DNA of 64,000 bases from Hybos culiciformis (GCA_964007475.1 OZ023275.1:41845381-41909380); one strand, 5' to 3'. Positions 14,101 through 39,437 are shown, numbered from the stretch's first letter. Numbers and translations: made by a program. The notes: generated by a model not told the origin, from the sequence alone.

Positions 14101-14659
14101 TCTCGGTTCCGCACAACGCCGAAACTTTACTTCTAATCTCAATTGGTTGCCAATAAAAATGATCATATAAATTAACCAAAATTTGAAATAAATTCTCATT
14201 TAAATTCCAATTTTCTAAATAACTATGATTTCCAGTGCTTATTAAAAATTGGTTAACACTATTGTATTGATTTTTCATATTTTTATGTAGCTCTTCTTTT
14301 TTGAGTAATTCTCTGCCCTTAACCTTTGATTTTGATTTTGGTACCTTGAAGACATTATTACTGCCGTAGATGGGATTTGTTAAAAAATTCTTAACAGTTG
14401 TTGATTTAATTCCATTTGGCTTTACAGCATTAGAACTGATATTAAATTTCGTTGTTGATTCTACAATTTGACTGTCCTTCAATAAATCCTGATCTTCAAG
14501 TGTTAAAATTGCATATGGTTTCTTTTTTATTGATTTAGATGAAGTTTCAATAACTTCATGTAAATGTGTCAAACTAATTGGTTCATCTTTGATTTCATTT
14601 GAATCAGACAAATTAATGATAATTGATAGTAAAATTAAACAAATTTTTAATGTAATCAT
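11186..14659 (-). CDS. NRF-6-like membrane acyltransferase (nose resistant to fluoxetine family), nine exons
   Basis: Exons in transcript order: 14659-14050, 13896-13724, 13668-13645, 13587-13409, 13343-12977, 12821-12466, 12276-12085, 12030-11861, 11670-11186. Together they give 2556 nt, or 851 residues plus stop, and every junction keeps frame. Residues 1-20 form a signal peptide. About 150-300 is the cysteine-bearing extracellular NRF domain (YEWAQKAYDSSGHYRAQLLF, GECLPSSC). A membrane segment follows near 330-349, then a low-complexity Asn/Ser linker. From residue 452 comes the multi-membrane acyltransferase-3 domain, with CVHGIRVLSLLWIILVHTYL, YINNFYPFEELCMIWSWYLA and PLSRITYCAYLIHP. All are hallmarks of the family, whose C. 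elegans members act in lipid and drug transport. The substrate here is unknown. The start was chosen because it opens the signal peptide. Introns are 54-190 bp. All are GT-AG except the fourth, which is GC-AG. The frame is intact, so the gene looks functional. Family membership is sure; the exact paralogue is not. Confidence 0.93.
13344..13408 (-). other. GC-AG intron (intron 4 of the NRF-6-like gene)
   Basis: On the minus strand the donor reads ATCTTTAG|GCAAGA and the acceptor ATTTTAG|CGG, giving a 65-bp intron. The exon before it must supply two bases to keep the next exon (GITISLILII) open. The nearby GT donor CCTG|GTAATT gives the wrong phase and an immediate stop. The fit to the GC-donor consensus AG|GCAAG is good. 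Confidence 0.8.
13645..13668 (-). other. 24-nt coding micro-exon (exon 3 of the NRF-6-like gene)
   Basis: The exon encodes eight residues, TTVLEMGE. It lies between acceptor TTTTATTTTAG and donor GTAAGTAT, in phase 0 on both sides. The flanking introns are only 55 and 57 bp. Including it joins the NRF domain to the conserved CLPSSC motif. Skipping it would also keep frame, so alternative inclusion is possible. Confidence 0.8.
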
Positions 14660-16430
14660 TATCTTCTTTTAGTTATCATTACAAATTATCGAAAAAATTT
14701 ATTAAATATTTATACAATATATTTTATTGCAATTTTATACTGAAAATATCATAAATAAATACTTATTTTATTAAAATTCATAATTTTATCTAAAGCTTAT
14801 GACCTATTTTTTTCTTCATGCACAGTTTTTCCAAGCTAGAGCGATTATTTTTTTTTTAGTTTTAAGGAATCAAATCATCCTTATACTACATTTTATCTGT
14901 TTGGCTTACAATGTAGTTTCTTGTAGGTATTGAATATATGTACATGTGAGTCAATTCGAGTCGAATTATAATAATTTTAGTAATTATATTTGTCTGGTGA
15001 ATGTTCTAAAAACTAATTAAAACCATAAATTCAAAAATCGAATTTTCGAACCATGTCTTACTTTTAATGGAATTGATTTGCTTACACCACACAGTTCTAA
15101 TGATAGAGATTTAAACTTTCAGTAATAAGCAAATTCTTGAAATGAAAATCTTTTTTATTTAAATCTACAGAGTCCACTGCTGGTCAATTAAAGTTTTTAA
15201 ACTATAATATTAAACACATAATTTGCGTTTACATATGCATGCACATAAGTATATGATTCACTTTTATTGAATAATATCTAATAAAAAAATTATTTCACGA
15301 CAGGCATTAACTTAAATTTATATAATTTCAAAATAGTGTATACTTGTTATATTTTATAAATAGGTATAGCTTTTTTCTGTTTTTTTTATTTTATGTTTCT
15401 AACAAGTTTTTAATGAAAAACATTTGGCCAAAAAATTTATATATATATATAAATATATATAAATAAAAGATCAACTACAAAGAAAATAAAAAACTAACCG
15501 ATCTAGTTCTTGCACTAGTAAATATATAGTGTCTATAAAATATGCACAATAAACATTATTATACAAAAACTTATGTAATACATAAATAATTTATCTACAT
15601 GCATTTATTTTTATAAAAGTTGCAGCAGCATATACCTACATAAGAAATATGTATTGCAAATTTGATGCAATATAATTATTACTTTTATAGACAAATTAAA
15701 ATTTAATATCGTTTAATAAAAAATAATAATAATAATAATAATAACAATATTATGTAAGTCATCACGAAATAAAAAATTGTACCTTGTCATTTGATACATG
15801 AAAATAAAAAAAAAAATGTTTTCGTCTTTTTTTAAAATTTTCCAGTTTTTCCTTTAATTTTTCTTTATGAATGTACTTTTCTAATCGAGTATATTTTTAT
15901 ATATATAGTTTTTAGTTTCATTCCATATTATTATTAATTTCATTTATGAATGGCAGATCATTCTCTTTACGATGGTTGTTATATTCGAATATTTAACTGA
16001 AAAACTAATTACTAATGGACATGAAAAATAAAAGAGATATTACGATAATGCTAAATGAGCTTAAAAAATGTATTTTTTAATAACGTCAAAACGAAAAACA
16101 AAAATTTAATTTGAAACGTGCTGCTTTTAGAGCAAAAAAAAATTATTTTTTTAATATTTATTTCTTTTACTTGAAAAATTATAAAATTATCAATATAATT
16201 TACATAAGTTTATGTTTAAAATAATCTCAATCCTATTTTTATTGTACCTTATAGAAGGATTTGAATTATTGAATGTATAAATAAATAAAACACTATATCT
16301 AGGTATTTTGTTTTTGCCAAAAAAATCACAAGAGTTCTTTTTTTTTTTTTGCCTTAAGTAAAAATTGTTATGATTTTACCATTGATTAAAACTTTTTGGT
16401 GTAAATATTATTTTATTTGCATATGAACTA

Positions 16431-16452
16431 TATAACTATGTATATAGTTATA
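16431..16452. repeat. small AT hairpin
   Basis: TATAACTAT and ATAGTTATA form a 9-bp stem around GTAT. Such palindromes are expected now and then in DNA this AT-rich. Confidence 0.5.
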
Positions 16453-17145
16453 CAAAATTTTTTTTTTTTAATTAAGAATATAACATACAGTTGAAAGAAA
16501 TTTAATTCATATATTAACGATCTGCATAAAATCATTTAAATATATAACATAGAGCATAAATGACTGAATATGTTTAATCAAATTATTATTATTATTATTA
16601 TATTTTCAATTATTCGGAAGCAAATAAATTTGATTAATGAACGCATTTTTTTTTTTTTTATAAACAAATATAATAATTTTTTAATCAAATTTATAATGAA
16701 GTTTATTTTCGTATTTTTCTTTAATCAACTTATGGCACGCATTTTAAAATTGCAATTTTAATTTAACAATTTATTTTTTTTTTATTTTTTCCAAACTTTA
16801 TCAATAAAATTATTAATATCATACGATTTTCAATTACGGAAAAAAGTAAATAAACACATTAAGACTATATATGTACATACATTTATGAGAAATAGTGAAA
16901 TCTTGTTTCTATCATCATCGGAGTTTAAAAAAATATTTTTTTTATTGTTTTTTTTCTTTAATAAACAGAAAATAAACATTTTAAAGTTGGTTTTTTATTT
17001 TTTAACATTTACCAAAAAGAAAATTTAAAAAAGATGAAAAGTGTTAAAAGTTAAAATAAATTCATGTGGCTTGAAACAAAAGTTGTCTAATTTAAATTTA
17101 TCTTCGAGACTCTTGGATATTTTTCCAGATATTCTTTTTCTTTTT

Positions 17146-17184
17146 CCAGATACTTTTTCCAGATACTTTTTCCAGATACTCTTG
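17146..17184. repeat. 13-bp minisatellite, CCAGATACTTTTT, three copies
   Basis: CCAGATACTTTTT repeats with a 13-bp period, preceded by a diverged copy at about 17125. Confidence 0.8.
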
Positions 17185-18347
17185 CTTTTAAAAAAAAATC
17201 AGGCTTAAATCTATCAGTATATCTTAAACATAGTCAAATGTAAATATTTTTATCATTTGCTTTAAAAATGGTTTTTTTTTATATTTTTATCAGTTAAATG
17301 TCGAAAAATTATTAATTTTTTTTGTTGACAACTGTGATTCCAGAAGTAATAGTTACGATTGAAAGCCATTTATGTAATTCAGTAAATAGCTATGTTTTTC
17401 CTTGAAGTTAAAGATTAAGTGCAATCGAATGTTTTGCAGAAGGATCGACCGTTGGCTGCATGAAATAGACTTTATAAAAAAACATTAGTTAAATCTAAAG
17501 AAAAACTGATCGCTCCGCTAAAAAGTAATAGAACCATTATCATTATATTATTGCCAAATCAAAGTTAAATTTCAATTTCACAAATCTAGATTATAGGTAC
17601 GTCACACAATTGGATCCTAAATTTCAAGTAATATTTAAATTTTATTTTTAAGGAATTCCAGTTCGGATTTTTTTGTTTTAATCCACATATTTATGTAATT
17701 TCAATGGTTTTTATAAAACTAATGTCTTCAAAATTCAACTTGTTAATGAACAAGACATATATATTTTAATCTGTCAAACAAGTGCAATGAACCAATCGAA
17801 AAAAAATATTTTTTATGTAACAAATAAACATTTTCATTATTTTTAATAACTAGTTTTAAAAAAATAAATATAAGTAATATTTTTATTCACAAATAATAAA
17901 AACAAAATATCCTTATCCAAATGAAATTTTTTTTTGATAAATACAGGGTCTCGATTATTCCGAAATAAAAATATAAAAGATTTGAAAGATAAATTTTCGC
18001 AATATCCGAAATTAAATAATTTTTGAAAATCAGTTTATTGATAATATTGACAGCTTAAGTAAATTTTTTGAATGTCTAGTTCCTGAAATTCAAATATAAA
18101 TCGTCGATCACACAAATTTATACTTATCTTTAATACAACTTTTTTCTACTACTATTACCATATTTATTAAAATATTTAATTTAAAATTTCATCAAAATCA
18201 TTCAACTTTGAAAACAACAAATACCAAACGAAGAAGTTTTCAGAACACGAAGTACATTATTATGAACAACTAATTACAAAAATTAAAAATTAAATAAGTA
18301 AATTTAAAACATAATTTTTTGTGTGTGTTTATATTCAATTTAAATTA

Positions 18348-18439
18348 TTCTTTGGCGGTTTATTATTTTTAATTTCACTGAAATAAAAACTAATTCTTTG
18401 GCGGTTTATTATTTTTAATTTCACTGAAATGAAAACTAA
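18348..18439. repeat. 46-bp tandem duplication
   Basis: Two copies of a unit beginning TTCTTTGGCGGTTTATTATT, at 18348-18393 and 18394-18439, differ by one or two bases. Confidence 0.85.
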
Positions 18440-18824
18440 TTATATTTGGGTAGAATATATATGTAGAAAATTGATGTCAATGATACAAAATTTATATTTC
18501 TAAGACTTCTACTTGAAATACAAGTTGTCAATGCTGAATGGCGTTGTTTTATACATTCAAACGAACAAAGATATCGAGTCTATACAGAGTGCATAATCTT
18601 CTGATTAATGGTTGTAATTTTTTAAAGTCTTATTTTTTAACCAACATTATATTTTTCTTATGTAGAAAATTAAAATTTAATTTTAAATTTAATTATAATC
18701 ACCATGTTATGATAGTAAACATAGTATGCACATATAGGGTCCAAAAAAATAGATGGCTATTAGTTAGTTTAATAATTGTCTTATGATTACATAGAAAAAA
18801 CATTAAATTTTCAAATTAGCTGCT

Positions 18825-18902
18825 ATGTCGATGATCGGCGCGATATTTGCCGCGGGGATGAACATAATATATACATTATTTGCAATAAAAAATAAGATAT
18901 AG
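18825..18902 (+). other. GC-rich islet with a 25-codon hydrophobic micro-ORF
   Basis: A 45-bp patch (18822-18866, with CGGCGCGAT and GCCGCGGGGATG) is far more GC-rich and CpG-rich than its surroundings. On the plus strand it opens a 25-residue frame (MSMIGAIFAAGMNIIYTLFA...) that resembles a single membrane segment. The origin is not recognised; it could be part of an old insertion. Confidence 0.2.
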
Positions 18903-20794
18903 GAACTAGATACATCTAGCAAAAATAAATAAAATATAATTTTCATAATTTGAAGCCAAAAAAAAAATAATAAAAGAAATTAGCTATTCATAAATTTTTA
19001 TTTTATACACTTTAATGTTTAATTTATTCAAAGAACCAAAGAGTTTTGTTTGTAAGTATTATGTTACGATATTATGATGATATCCATTCACTTTTTTTTT
19101 TATTTCTTAGTAACTATATTCATATTCACGAGCATATTTATTTATTATATATAATTTTTTTTGTAAAACAAAATCACATACATATATGGGGAAATTCTTT
19201 TAGATACAATGCACTTTTAGATAGTAATGTAATTTTTATTATATTATTAGATTATTACATAACTATAATATACTATAATAATTAAGGAAATTCAATATAG
19301 CGCGCTTAAATTTTTCTATTTCTTATAATCAAAAAATTGTATACTGTTGGTTGGTTAGAAAAATAAAAATAGTAAATGTATGTTATTTATTAGAAAAAAA
19401 AAATCACACCAAAATAATCGAACTGCAAATTAATTATAAAAAAAAAATAAATGATTTATTTTATATTTTAAATTTATTTATTTTTTAGCGGCTTAATAAC
19501 AGCGAAACCGAACTAAACATATGAAAGTTAAACTAATAACTGAATGCTGTGCAAGAAATTTTTTGAATGGAAAAATGATGAAAATTTTTTTTTACATTTA
19601 TGACCATTTACCATTTTAAAATAGTTTTTCATGTTTTCCTTTTTTACACACAGAGTTTTTGTTAAACAATTTTATATGCGCAGCAGTTTTGTATATAGAT
19701 AAGAAAAAAAAATTGTAGGTAAATGAAAATAAAAGTAACCTGCTACTTATGTGTAGAAAAAAAACAAGTTACCAACTTTTTCATAGAAAAAGCGAATGTT
19801 GTGTCTCTAAATATAAAAAAATTCGTTGTGGAAAATATTGACTAATGGATTAAATTCTAAGAAATTTGCAATAGATAGAACTTAAATATATCTTTAACAT
19901 TTGCTATGCGGTGCAGCTTTTGGGAAATAAAAATGGTAATAAATTCTTAGATTTGTTTGCTGAAATAAAATTGGCAAGTTTTTACATATATTCAATATCC
20001 CTAATATCCCATTTTATTTTAATTCCTTTAAATGTAAATAAAATGTTTTTTAGAAGAAATGAAGGAGAAAATTGTTAACTTTTTCAAAGGCATTAACTGC
20101 AAGACCAAAACAAAACTTAGTAAAATTTCTTCCTCCAAAAATAATAAATTTATATTAAATAATTTTTTCATTCACCTCTCGGCTTATATTTTTCAATAAG
20201 GGTGAGGTTAAAAATTATAATAACCATCGCAGAATTAACATAAATTATTCGTTTGGTATGTAATTGTTTCAATTTATGATCTAAAACTATTAGGTATATA
20301 AATTCAATAAAATAAAAACAACGTTGTTTTTTTTCTTCAAATTATGATTTACACATAAACGATTATAACTTACTTACCGTGAACTAATAAAATTATTACC
20401 TGGTAGTGGTCAAAGAACTTTTGATTTAATTTAGATGAAAAAAAAAAAAATTATTAAAATCTTGAAAAATAAAATCAATATTCTGTTATTGTTGCAAGAT
20501 CTTTCTTGTTGAATTAAAAGTTTTCTTGTTAATAGTAAATATAATTGTAAGATTTTTTTTAAGAATTTTTTCTTTATATAGTGATACGTACTTGACACTT
20601 AATATGAGAGTTTGGAACAAGGAAAAAAAAATTTAAAAACGATTTCAGTTCAATAGTTCTCTTAAAACTATCTGTCATTATATTTTACCTTTTTTAGACC
20701 GATAATCATGGATCATATGTAAAATAATTAATTTAGAATTTTATTTAATTAAATAAATTAAATCTAAAGACTTCTTTCATAGTTAATTATTTTA

Positions 20795-21058
20795 AAAAAT
20801 CATAATTTATTATCCTTTTGAACTATTCATCATTGAATTTCAAACCAATAGGACGTTTTGCATCAAATATAGTGTTATTTGGAATTGAGTTGGCTTGAAC
20901 TTTTGCTTGATTATCCATTATCATTTTGTACTCTGTAGAACCAACATAAGGCTTTTATCCAAAAACCAAACTATAAGCAATAATTTCTATGCTATTATTT
21001 CAATAAATTCTTATGTAAGAAAATGTTGTTCTTAAGTCAATACCAATAGTAGGAATTT
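20795..21058 (-). pseudogene. Hsp70 N-terminal pseudogene fragment
   Basis: The minus-strand translation begins IPTIGIDLRTTFSY, runs through a stop, then IEIIAY, a second stop, then KPYVGSTEYKM, and ends IPNNTIFDAKRPIGLKFNDE followed by a third stop. This is the Hsp70 ATPase start in order: IGIDLGTTYS phosphate loop, VEIIAN, the TPSYVAF strand, NTVFDAKRLIGRKF. The reading frame is unbroken by indels, but there are two internal stops and many substitutions. No intron and no further Hsp70 sequence is seen, which fits an old, truncated retrocopy. A 1.2-kb repeat element starts about 420 bp to its right. Confidence 0.85.
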
Positions 21059-21482
21059 TTCCATGGTAGGTACATTATATATTTTTTGATTCATTACTTT
21101 CTTATTAAAATATCTGTTTCGAATTGACTGTTTTTGATACTTAACTTCCATTATACAACTTTTAATATTATTGCAAAATTATCATTTAATATGATAGATA
21201 GTGATATTCAATTTTTTTTCCGTACAATTTATAAAATATGGTTATTTTTATTGTAATTAAAATATTTAAGATTTTTCTTTTCGAAAATTAAAAATTTCGA
21301 ATATGTAGATAAAATTTTATTTGAAACATAAAAGTAGTTATACAATCAGAGTAAAGTCTCATTTGTTGTAATTCCTCTCAGAAGAATAAGATATATGGAA
21401 ATGCATCAAAATTTTGATTATCATAAATCTAACATTACATTCATTTTTATTCAGATATAAAATTTCTATCGGAGATCATATT

Positions 21483-22675
21483 GGCCCTTATCATGGAACT
21501 CGCCTTCGTTTTCGACTCGACGCGAATCTCAAAATCGCTGCGAATCTTTTGCAGTATCATAGAATTCTACGCTTTTTTGGCGAATGTTTTTAATTTGTCA
21601 GTTTATCATAGATGTAATTTATTTAATGTAGGTGTAAAAAAAAATTTTTTTTTTATATTCAAAAATAAACAGGAAAATAATAAAAACATAAAAATTTTCA
21701 TTTTATTACAAAAAAAAAAAAAAAAATTTTTATGCAAAAAAAAAAAAAAACTCGGAAATAATGTTGTTCTTCACTGTAATTCTTTTTCTATGGATTAAAA
21801 AAAAGAAATTCGTAAATTTTATTGAGAGGGAATTTTCATCCACTTTTCCATTGGAGGGAAAATTATGAATTGGGTTCTATCATACATTCGGCGGGTGAAA
21901 ATACATCGTTTATTTTGTATCATCGATTTCGATTTAGCGAAAATTTACTGCGAATTAAATTCTACTGAGTTGATGCAGTAGAATTTAAAAAAAACTTGTG
22001 TAAATTTTATTTTTTCGGTTGTAGGTATGACGAAAACTCTTTAAAAAAATGTTAAATTAGAAAATTCTTAATTTAAAAATCTTTAAAGTACCAAAATCAT
22101 TACTTTTCAAAAATTTTAAAATCGAAAAAAAATTTTTTTTTCGAGGTGAATTCTTCATCCTTCATTAAATAGCTAAATTCCCTTTTTCGTCTTCCTCTTC
22201 AAATATTGAATCCACAAAAAAATTTTTTATTTTTATTTAAAAAAAAAACACTTAAAAATTATAAAAAAACACTTCTTAAATTTATTTTTCATAAAAAAAT
22301 TATATACTTTTTTGTTTTTGTATTCTTACATTCGATTTTTTTTGACGTTTCACTCAGTTAAGTGTCGAATTCTATGATATGGTTAGAGATTCAGAGCAAA
22401 AGTTAGATACGCGGCGAATTGTGATTTTAATAAAAAAACCCAAAAAAAAAAATTTCTAGGTGGGGCAACTTAAATAAAAAGTTGCCCCACCTAATAATAG
22501 GAATGTTAATTAAATAATAGAGTAAAAATGGAAGTTGAAATTGCATTTTTAATTGAAAATTGAAAATTGACATTCGCCAAAACTGAAAATTTATAAGCAA
22601 ATTCACTATTTCCATGATTCGGAAATTCGCTTTTAGCGATTTCGAAAGGTGAAAACGAATTCCATGATAAGGGCC
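21483..22675. mobile_element. 1.2-kb element ending in GGCCCTTATCATGGAA inverted repeats
   Basis: The outermost 16 bp, GGCCCTTATCATGGAA, are a perfect inverted repeat. Beyond them the arms stay similar for about 100 bp, down to a shared TTTTGGCGAATGT. Inside are diverged extra copies of the end motif (TATCATAGAATTC near 21558, GAATTCTATGATA near 22367, TTCTATCATA near 21874). This suggests nested or reshuffled ends. No clear target duplication and no transposase are seen. GG-starting ends recall Harbinger-type elements, but this is uncertain. Confidence 0.7.
22457..22493. repeat. perfect 15-bp GC-rich hairpin
   Basis: TAGGTGGGGCAACTT at 22457-22471 and AAGTTGCCCCACCTA at 22479-22493 pair without mismatch around a 7-base A/T loop. 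It lies inside the GGCCCTTATC element near its right end. Confidence 0.9.
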
Positions 22676-25600
22676 TCAATAAATCTTGTATATTGTAATT
22701 AGACTACCTCTTTTATGTGTGTTAAAAACAACGATTACGAGAACTATGATGAAAGATGCTGAATTTTATAGAAAAAAAAATTTTATAGCATTGGAAAATA
22801 GAAAAATGTTAATGAAATAAAGTTCTTATGCATTACACATATTATGTAATTTTCTTGGTTAAATTTTTTATTTTTATTTATTACTTTCGATTACAAATAC
22901 AGTATTTTTTTTTCCCTTTTTGTTTATATATATCTTTTTTTTCTTTTAAGTTTTTGGAAAATATTTTAATAATAGCAAAAAAAAAAAAAAAATTATTTTT
23001 AATGTACAAGATTTTTTTTTTATTGATTTTTTTAAATACAATTAAATTTTTTAATTTTTTTTTATTAATATCATTGATTGGTACCACATTAATTTTTTTT
23101 ATTTTTGTTGATTTTTTGCATTTTAATTATTTCATTTTTTAATTTTTTTTTTTTTTAAATATTATTATAACCATTTATTTAAATTGAAAATATCATACAT
23201 TCATAAAAAACATCGATTTTCTTTTTTAATGAAAAAATTAATAAAAATTTTAAAAAATTGTTTTTTTGATTTTTTTTTTGTTTTTTTTTTTTTTAGGTAA
23301 AATGGATGATAATAATATATAATAGTTATAAAACATCAAGGTACTCTTATCAATCAATGAAAAAATGTTTAATGAAAGTAGAAAAATAATGTAGATTGAG
23401 AACATTTAGAAATGTCTTATTTAAAAAGAAAATAAATAAAAAAAAATTATGATCCTATTTTTATATGCTTTGAAAGTTGAGCGAGCCAATGTTGTTAAAT
23501 GGATTTAATTTTCATTTGGCTTATTCACTAGATTCCCTATTCACTTGTAGTTTGTTAATGGGGAATGAGAAATTAAAAAGAATATATTGATTAATTAATA
23601 AAATTAAAATAATATTTTTTCAATCCCAAAGAATAAAAATAATAATTACTCTTGTGGTATAAAAAACAACATTAAAAAAAGGTTCCTAAATATTAGATTT
23701 TATTGTTTTTGTGGGCCTTTTTCAGATTTTCAAGATCTTTCTAGTTTTGGCGAAAAATTAACGTTAAACTAAATTATTGCTTTACAAAATTACTTTCGAA
23801 ATAAATATTTTTTATCGTTTCAAGAGGAAAATTATAACAGTATAAATTAATATATTTTATCGTATACTATATTTATTATCGCACGAATAAATGGTCTTTT
23901 AATTTAACTTTAATTTTTCTCTTAAGGATGATCATAATTATCACAGCGCGACGAAAGTCTCTTAATTTGGGAAAAATGAATATGTAAGGACGGCTTCAAT
24001 AAATTTTTAATAGTCTGATTTGATTACCAAGTTTTCTGTTTCATTTATTGAGCTAATTTGAAACTGTTTTTTTTTTTTTTTTTTAAGTTAGATATTATTC
24101 GAGTTACCCCTATACCAGTACATAAAATCCAAAGAGACGAAATTCGCTGGTCCAAAATCCAGAAATACAAAACCCAGTAATCTAAAATCCAGTATTTTAT
24201 AAAATAATAATTGGCGCGAGCTGGTTAATTATTATTAGTTTTCAGCATTACTGTTTGAAATTGAACAAAATTTTGTCTTAATTTAGTATCACAAAAAATG
24301 CTTCTTTATCTCTTTTATAAAACTGTAATTTCTTTTCAATTTGTCAACTAAAAAATTTATTAATATATTTTATTTTGAAAATCTGTAGAATTTTTTTAAA
24401 AATTGATATCGTCATTTTTGAAGTCTACTAGATTTTGGCTGTATTGGATTATTCAATACTGGATTTTGAAATATTGGATTATGAAGGACTTCAAATCGGA
24501 ACATTAAATAAATCGATGTTCTTGAGAAAAGCTTTGAATACCGGTGCAATCGATTTGACAATTTTCTCATCCTTGTTTGTATAGTATATTTTATTAATAA
24601 TTATAAATTCAAAGAAAAGTTGAGAACAGTAATTTTATTTAAAATATTTCAAAACTTAATAAACAAATTTTTTTCTATACATAACGAAAATATTTGAAAG
24701 TATTAATGCTTTGACATTAATACTTTGGTATTCAGCAACAAGAGTAAAAAATAGGACAATTGAAAGAGGTTAATCTATTCTGGTCGAGCGAAAAATAAAA
24801 TAATAAATTGCTCTCATTAATCAACAAATGTTAAAAAAGTTACTTTGAAACAATTTTAAACGATACTTTTTTGGGTGGTAAAACTCAACTATTGATTGTT
24901 GAGGACCAGTTTCAAGCACCCAATTTTTTTTTTTTAATCAACATATAAAACCAAAAAAAAAAACTAATTTATATTTTTTTAACTTTTTAATACTTCAAAT
25001 AAGAATTTCTTAAAATTATTTTTTCCACATAGATTTTTTTTGTTTATTAAAAAAAAAACTAAATGATTAACAAATCAGTTTTTTCTTTGAATCATGAAAA
25101 TTATTAATTATTGTTTTCATACATAATTATCAGAAATTTTAACTTATCAACAAAGAACACAATTCATTTTTTTTATCAATTAAATTTATGACTTTATTTT
25201 GAGTTTTTATTTCATTTATAAATTATTAAAAAAAAAAAAAAAAATACTTAAAATATACAAAAATTATACGTTCGAGTAAAAAATTTTGGTATCAAAAAAG
25301 GTTTTTTTTTTTAGAACTTATGACTTGTTACCAAAATCTGAAGACAAGCTTAAAAAGTAATTGTCCAGAAAAGGGACACTTGGGCCAATATATTTTCTAT
25401 AAATAAAGTTATGTATATTTTTATACTAAAATTTTTTTTTTTTTGGTCAATACCTTGTTCTTACTACTAAACATAATGTTCTAAAATAAATAAAAAATAA
25501 CCTTTTTTTTTTTTTTAATTATTTAAATAAGTCCAACATATTTAAAAAAAAAAAGAATTAGAAGGATATTTTGTTCCAAAGTTGACCAAATATAGAATAA

Positions 25601-26448
25601 TAAATATTTTAATTGAAAACTATTGCATAGCATTCGAAGAGCATTCTTTTCACGATAAAAAATATACAAAGGTAACAAACCAAAGTTCTCTAAAAACAAG
25701 TTATGAGATTGATGAAAAATTTCGGTATGACTGAGAATCTGCTAGTTGAAATAAGTTATACTAACGTTACGGCTTAAATTAGGTTGAGATTTTTCTTTTT
25801 AACTACCAACGATAATAGTATGAATTTATCTAGAAATATAGTCTACGTATTTTTTTTTTTTAGGGGTTGGAAAATATTTCATAGATTTCATTTATTTTCA
25901 GATTACAAAACAAAATGATTTCAACTTCCTGTTATAAAAAAAACTCCAATTTTCTAATAATTATAGAAATAAATACAGCACATTTTTTAAGAACTCAACA
26001 ATACCGAACATTTAAAAATTTCTTTTACAATATCGAAAAAAAAAAAAAAAACAAAATATTTGCCAAATGCAAGAAAATTAAAATTGATTCAGAAAAAAAA
26101 ATTTGAAAGTAATAAAACCAAAATAAAAATCGAATAAGTTCATGTAAAAATTAGAAAAAAAAAAAAATAAGAAAATAATTCTTAAAACATAAATTCAATT
26201 TTTTACAATAAAATTTTATTCATTTATTTATTTATTTTATTTATTTTTATTTATTTTTTTTGTAATTAAATTTACTTAAGTGAATGTTTTGTGTATTTTT
26301 TTTTTGTTTATTTTCAAATATGTTTTTTGTTTTTATTAATTTGAATTTAAGTAATTCTTTTCAAATTGAGTTTTTTTTTTTTTTTTTTTTGCATATTTTC
26401 ATGTTTTTTAATGGTACAATTTTTATTTTGAAGAATAAATATTTGAAT
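22676..26448. other. AT-rich DNA downstream of ctp
   Basis: Very long T and A runs, the AATCCAG element at 24121-24487, and no gene. The right end must hold the ctp 3' UTR. Confidence 0.7.
24121..24487. mobile_element. possible short element with inverted arrays of an AATCCAGTA-like motif
   Basis: The left part repeats AAAATCCAGAAATACAAAAC and variants such as AATCTAAAATCCAGTA. The right part carries the same motif on the other strand (ATACTGGATTTTG, ATATTGGATTATG). Between them is AT-rich DNA without a gene. The pattern looks like subterminal arrays of a decayed DNA transposon; no target duplication was found. Confidence 0.4.
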
Positions 26449-39367
<12,919 letters not shown>

Positions 39368-39437
39368 GGACTTTACTGGAGGAAATTATCTTCTTTTTTT
39401 ACTTTTTTTTGCCGGCGAGCAGCGATGCAATAAAAAT
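39368..39437 (-). other. candidate 5'-UTR exon and promoter area of ctp
   Basis: On the minus strand a strong donor, C|GTAAGT, sits at 39367. It is preceded by a locally GC-richer stretch (GCTCGCCGGC near 39410-39420) that stands out from the A/T background. A possible acceptor TTTTTTTTTTAG ends at 39438, giving a 70-bp exon; alternatively transcription starts somewhere in 39430-39500. The ctp coding exon has a real acceptor at 33846, so an upstream noncoding exon must exist, and this is the best candidate within reach. The implied intron is 5.5 kb. Inference only. Confidence 0.4.

Larger units (their letters stand above)
14660..20794. other. AT-rich intergenic DNA upstream of the NRF-6-like gene
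   Basis: It should hold the promoter of the NRF-6-like gene, but I see no clear TATA/Inr pair near 14660-14760. It contains small tandem repeats (17146, 18348), the GC islet at 18822 and a second GCGCGCTTAAATTT word at 19300. Confidence 0.7.
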
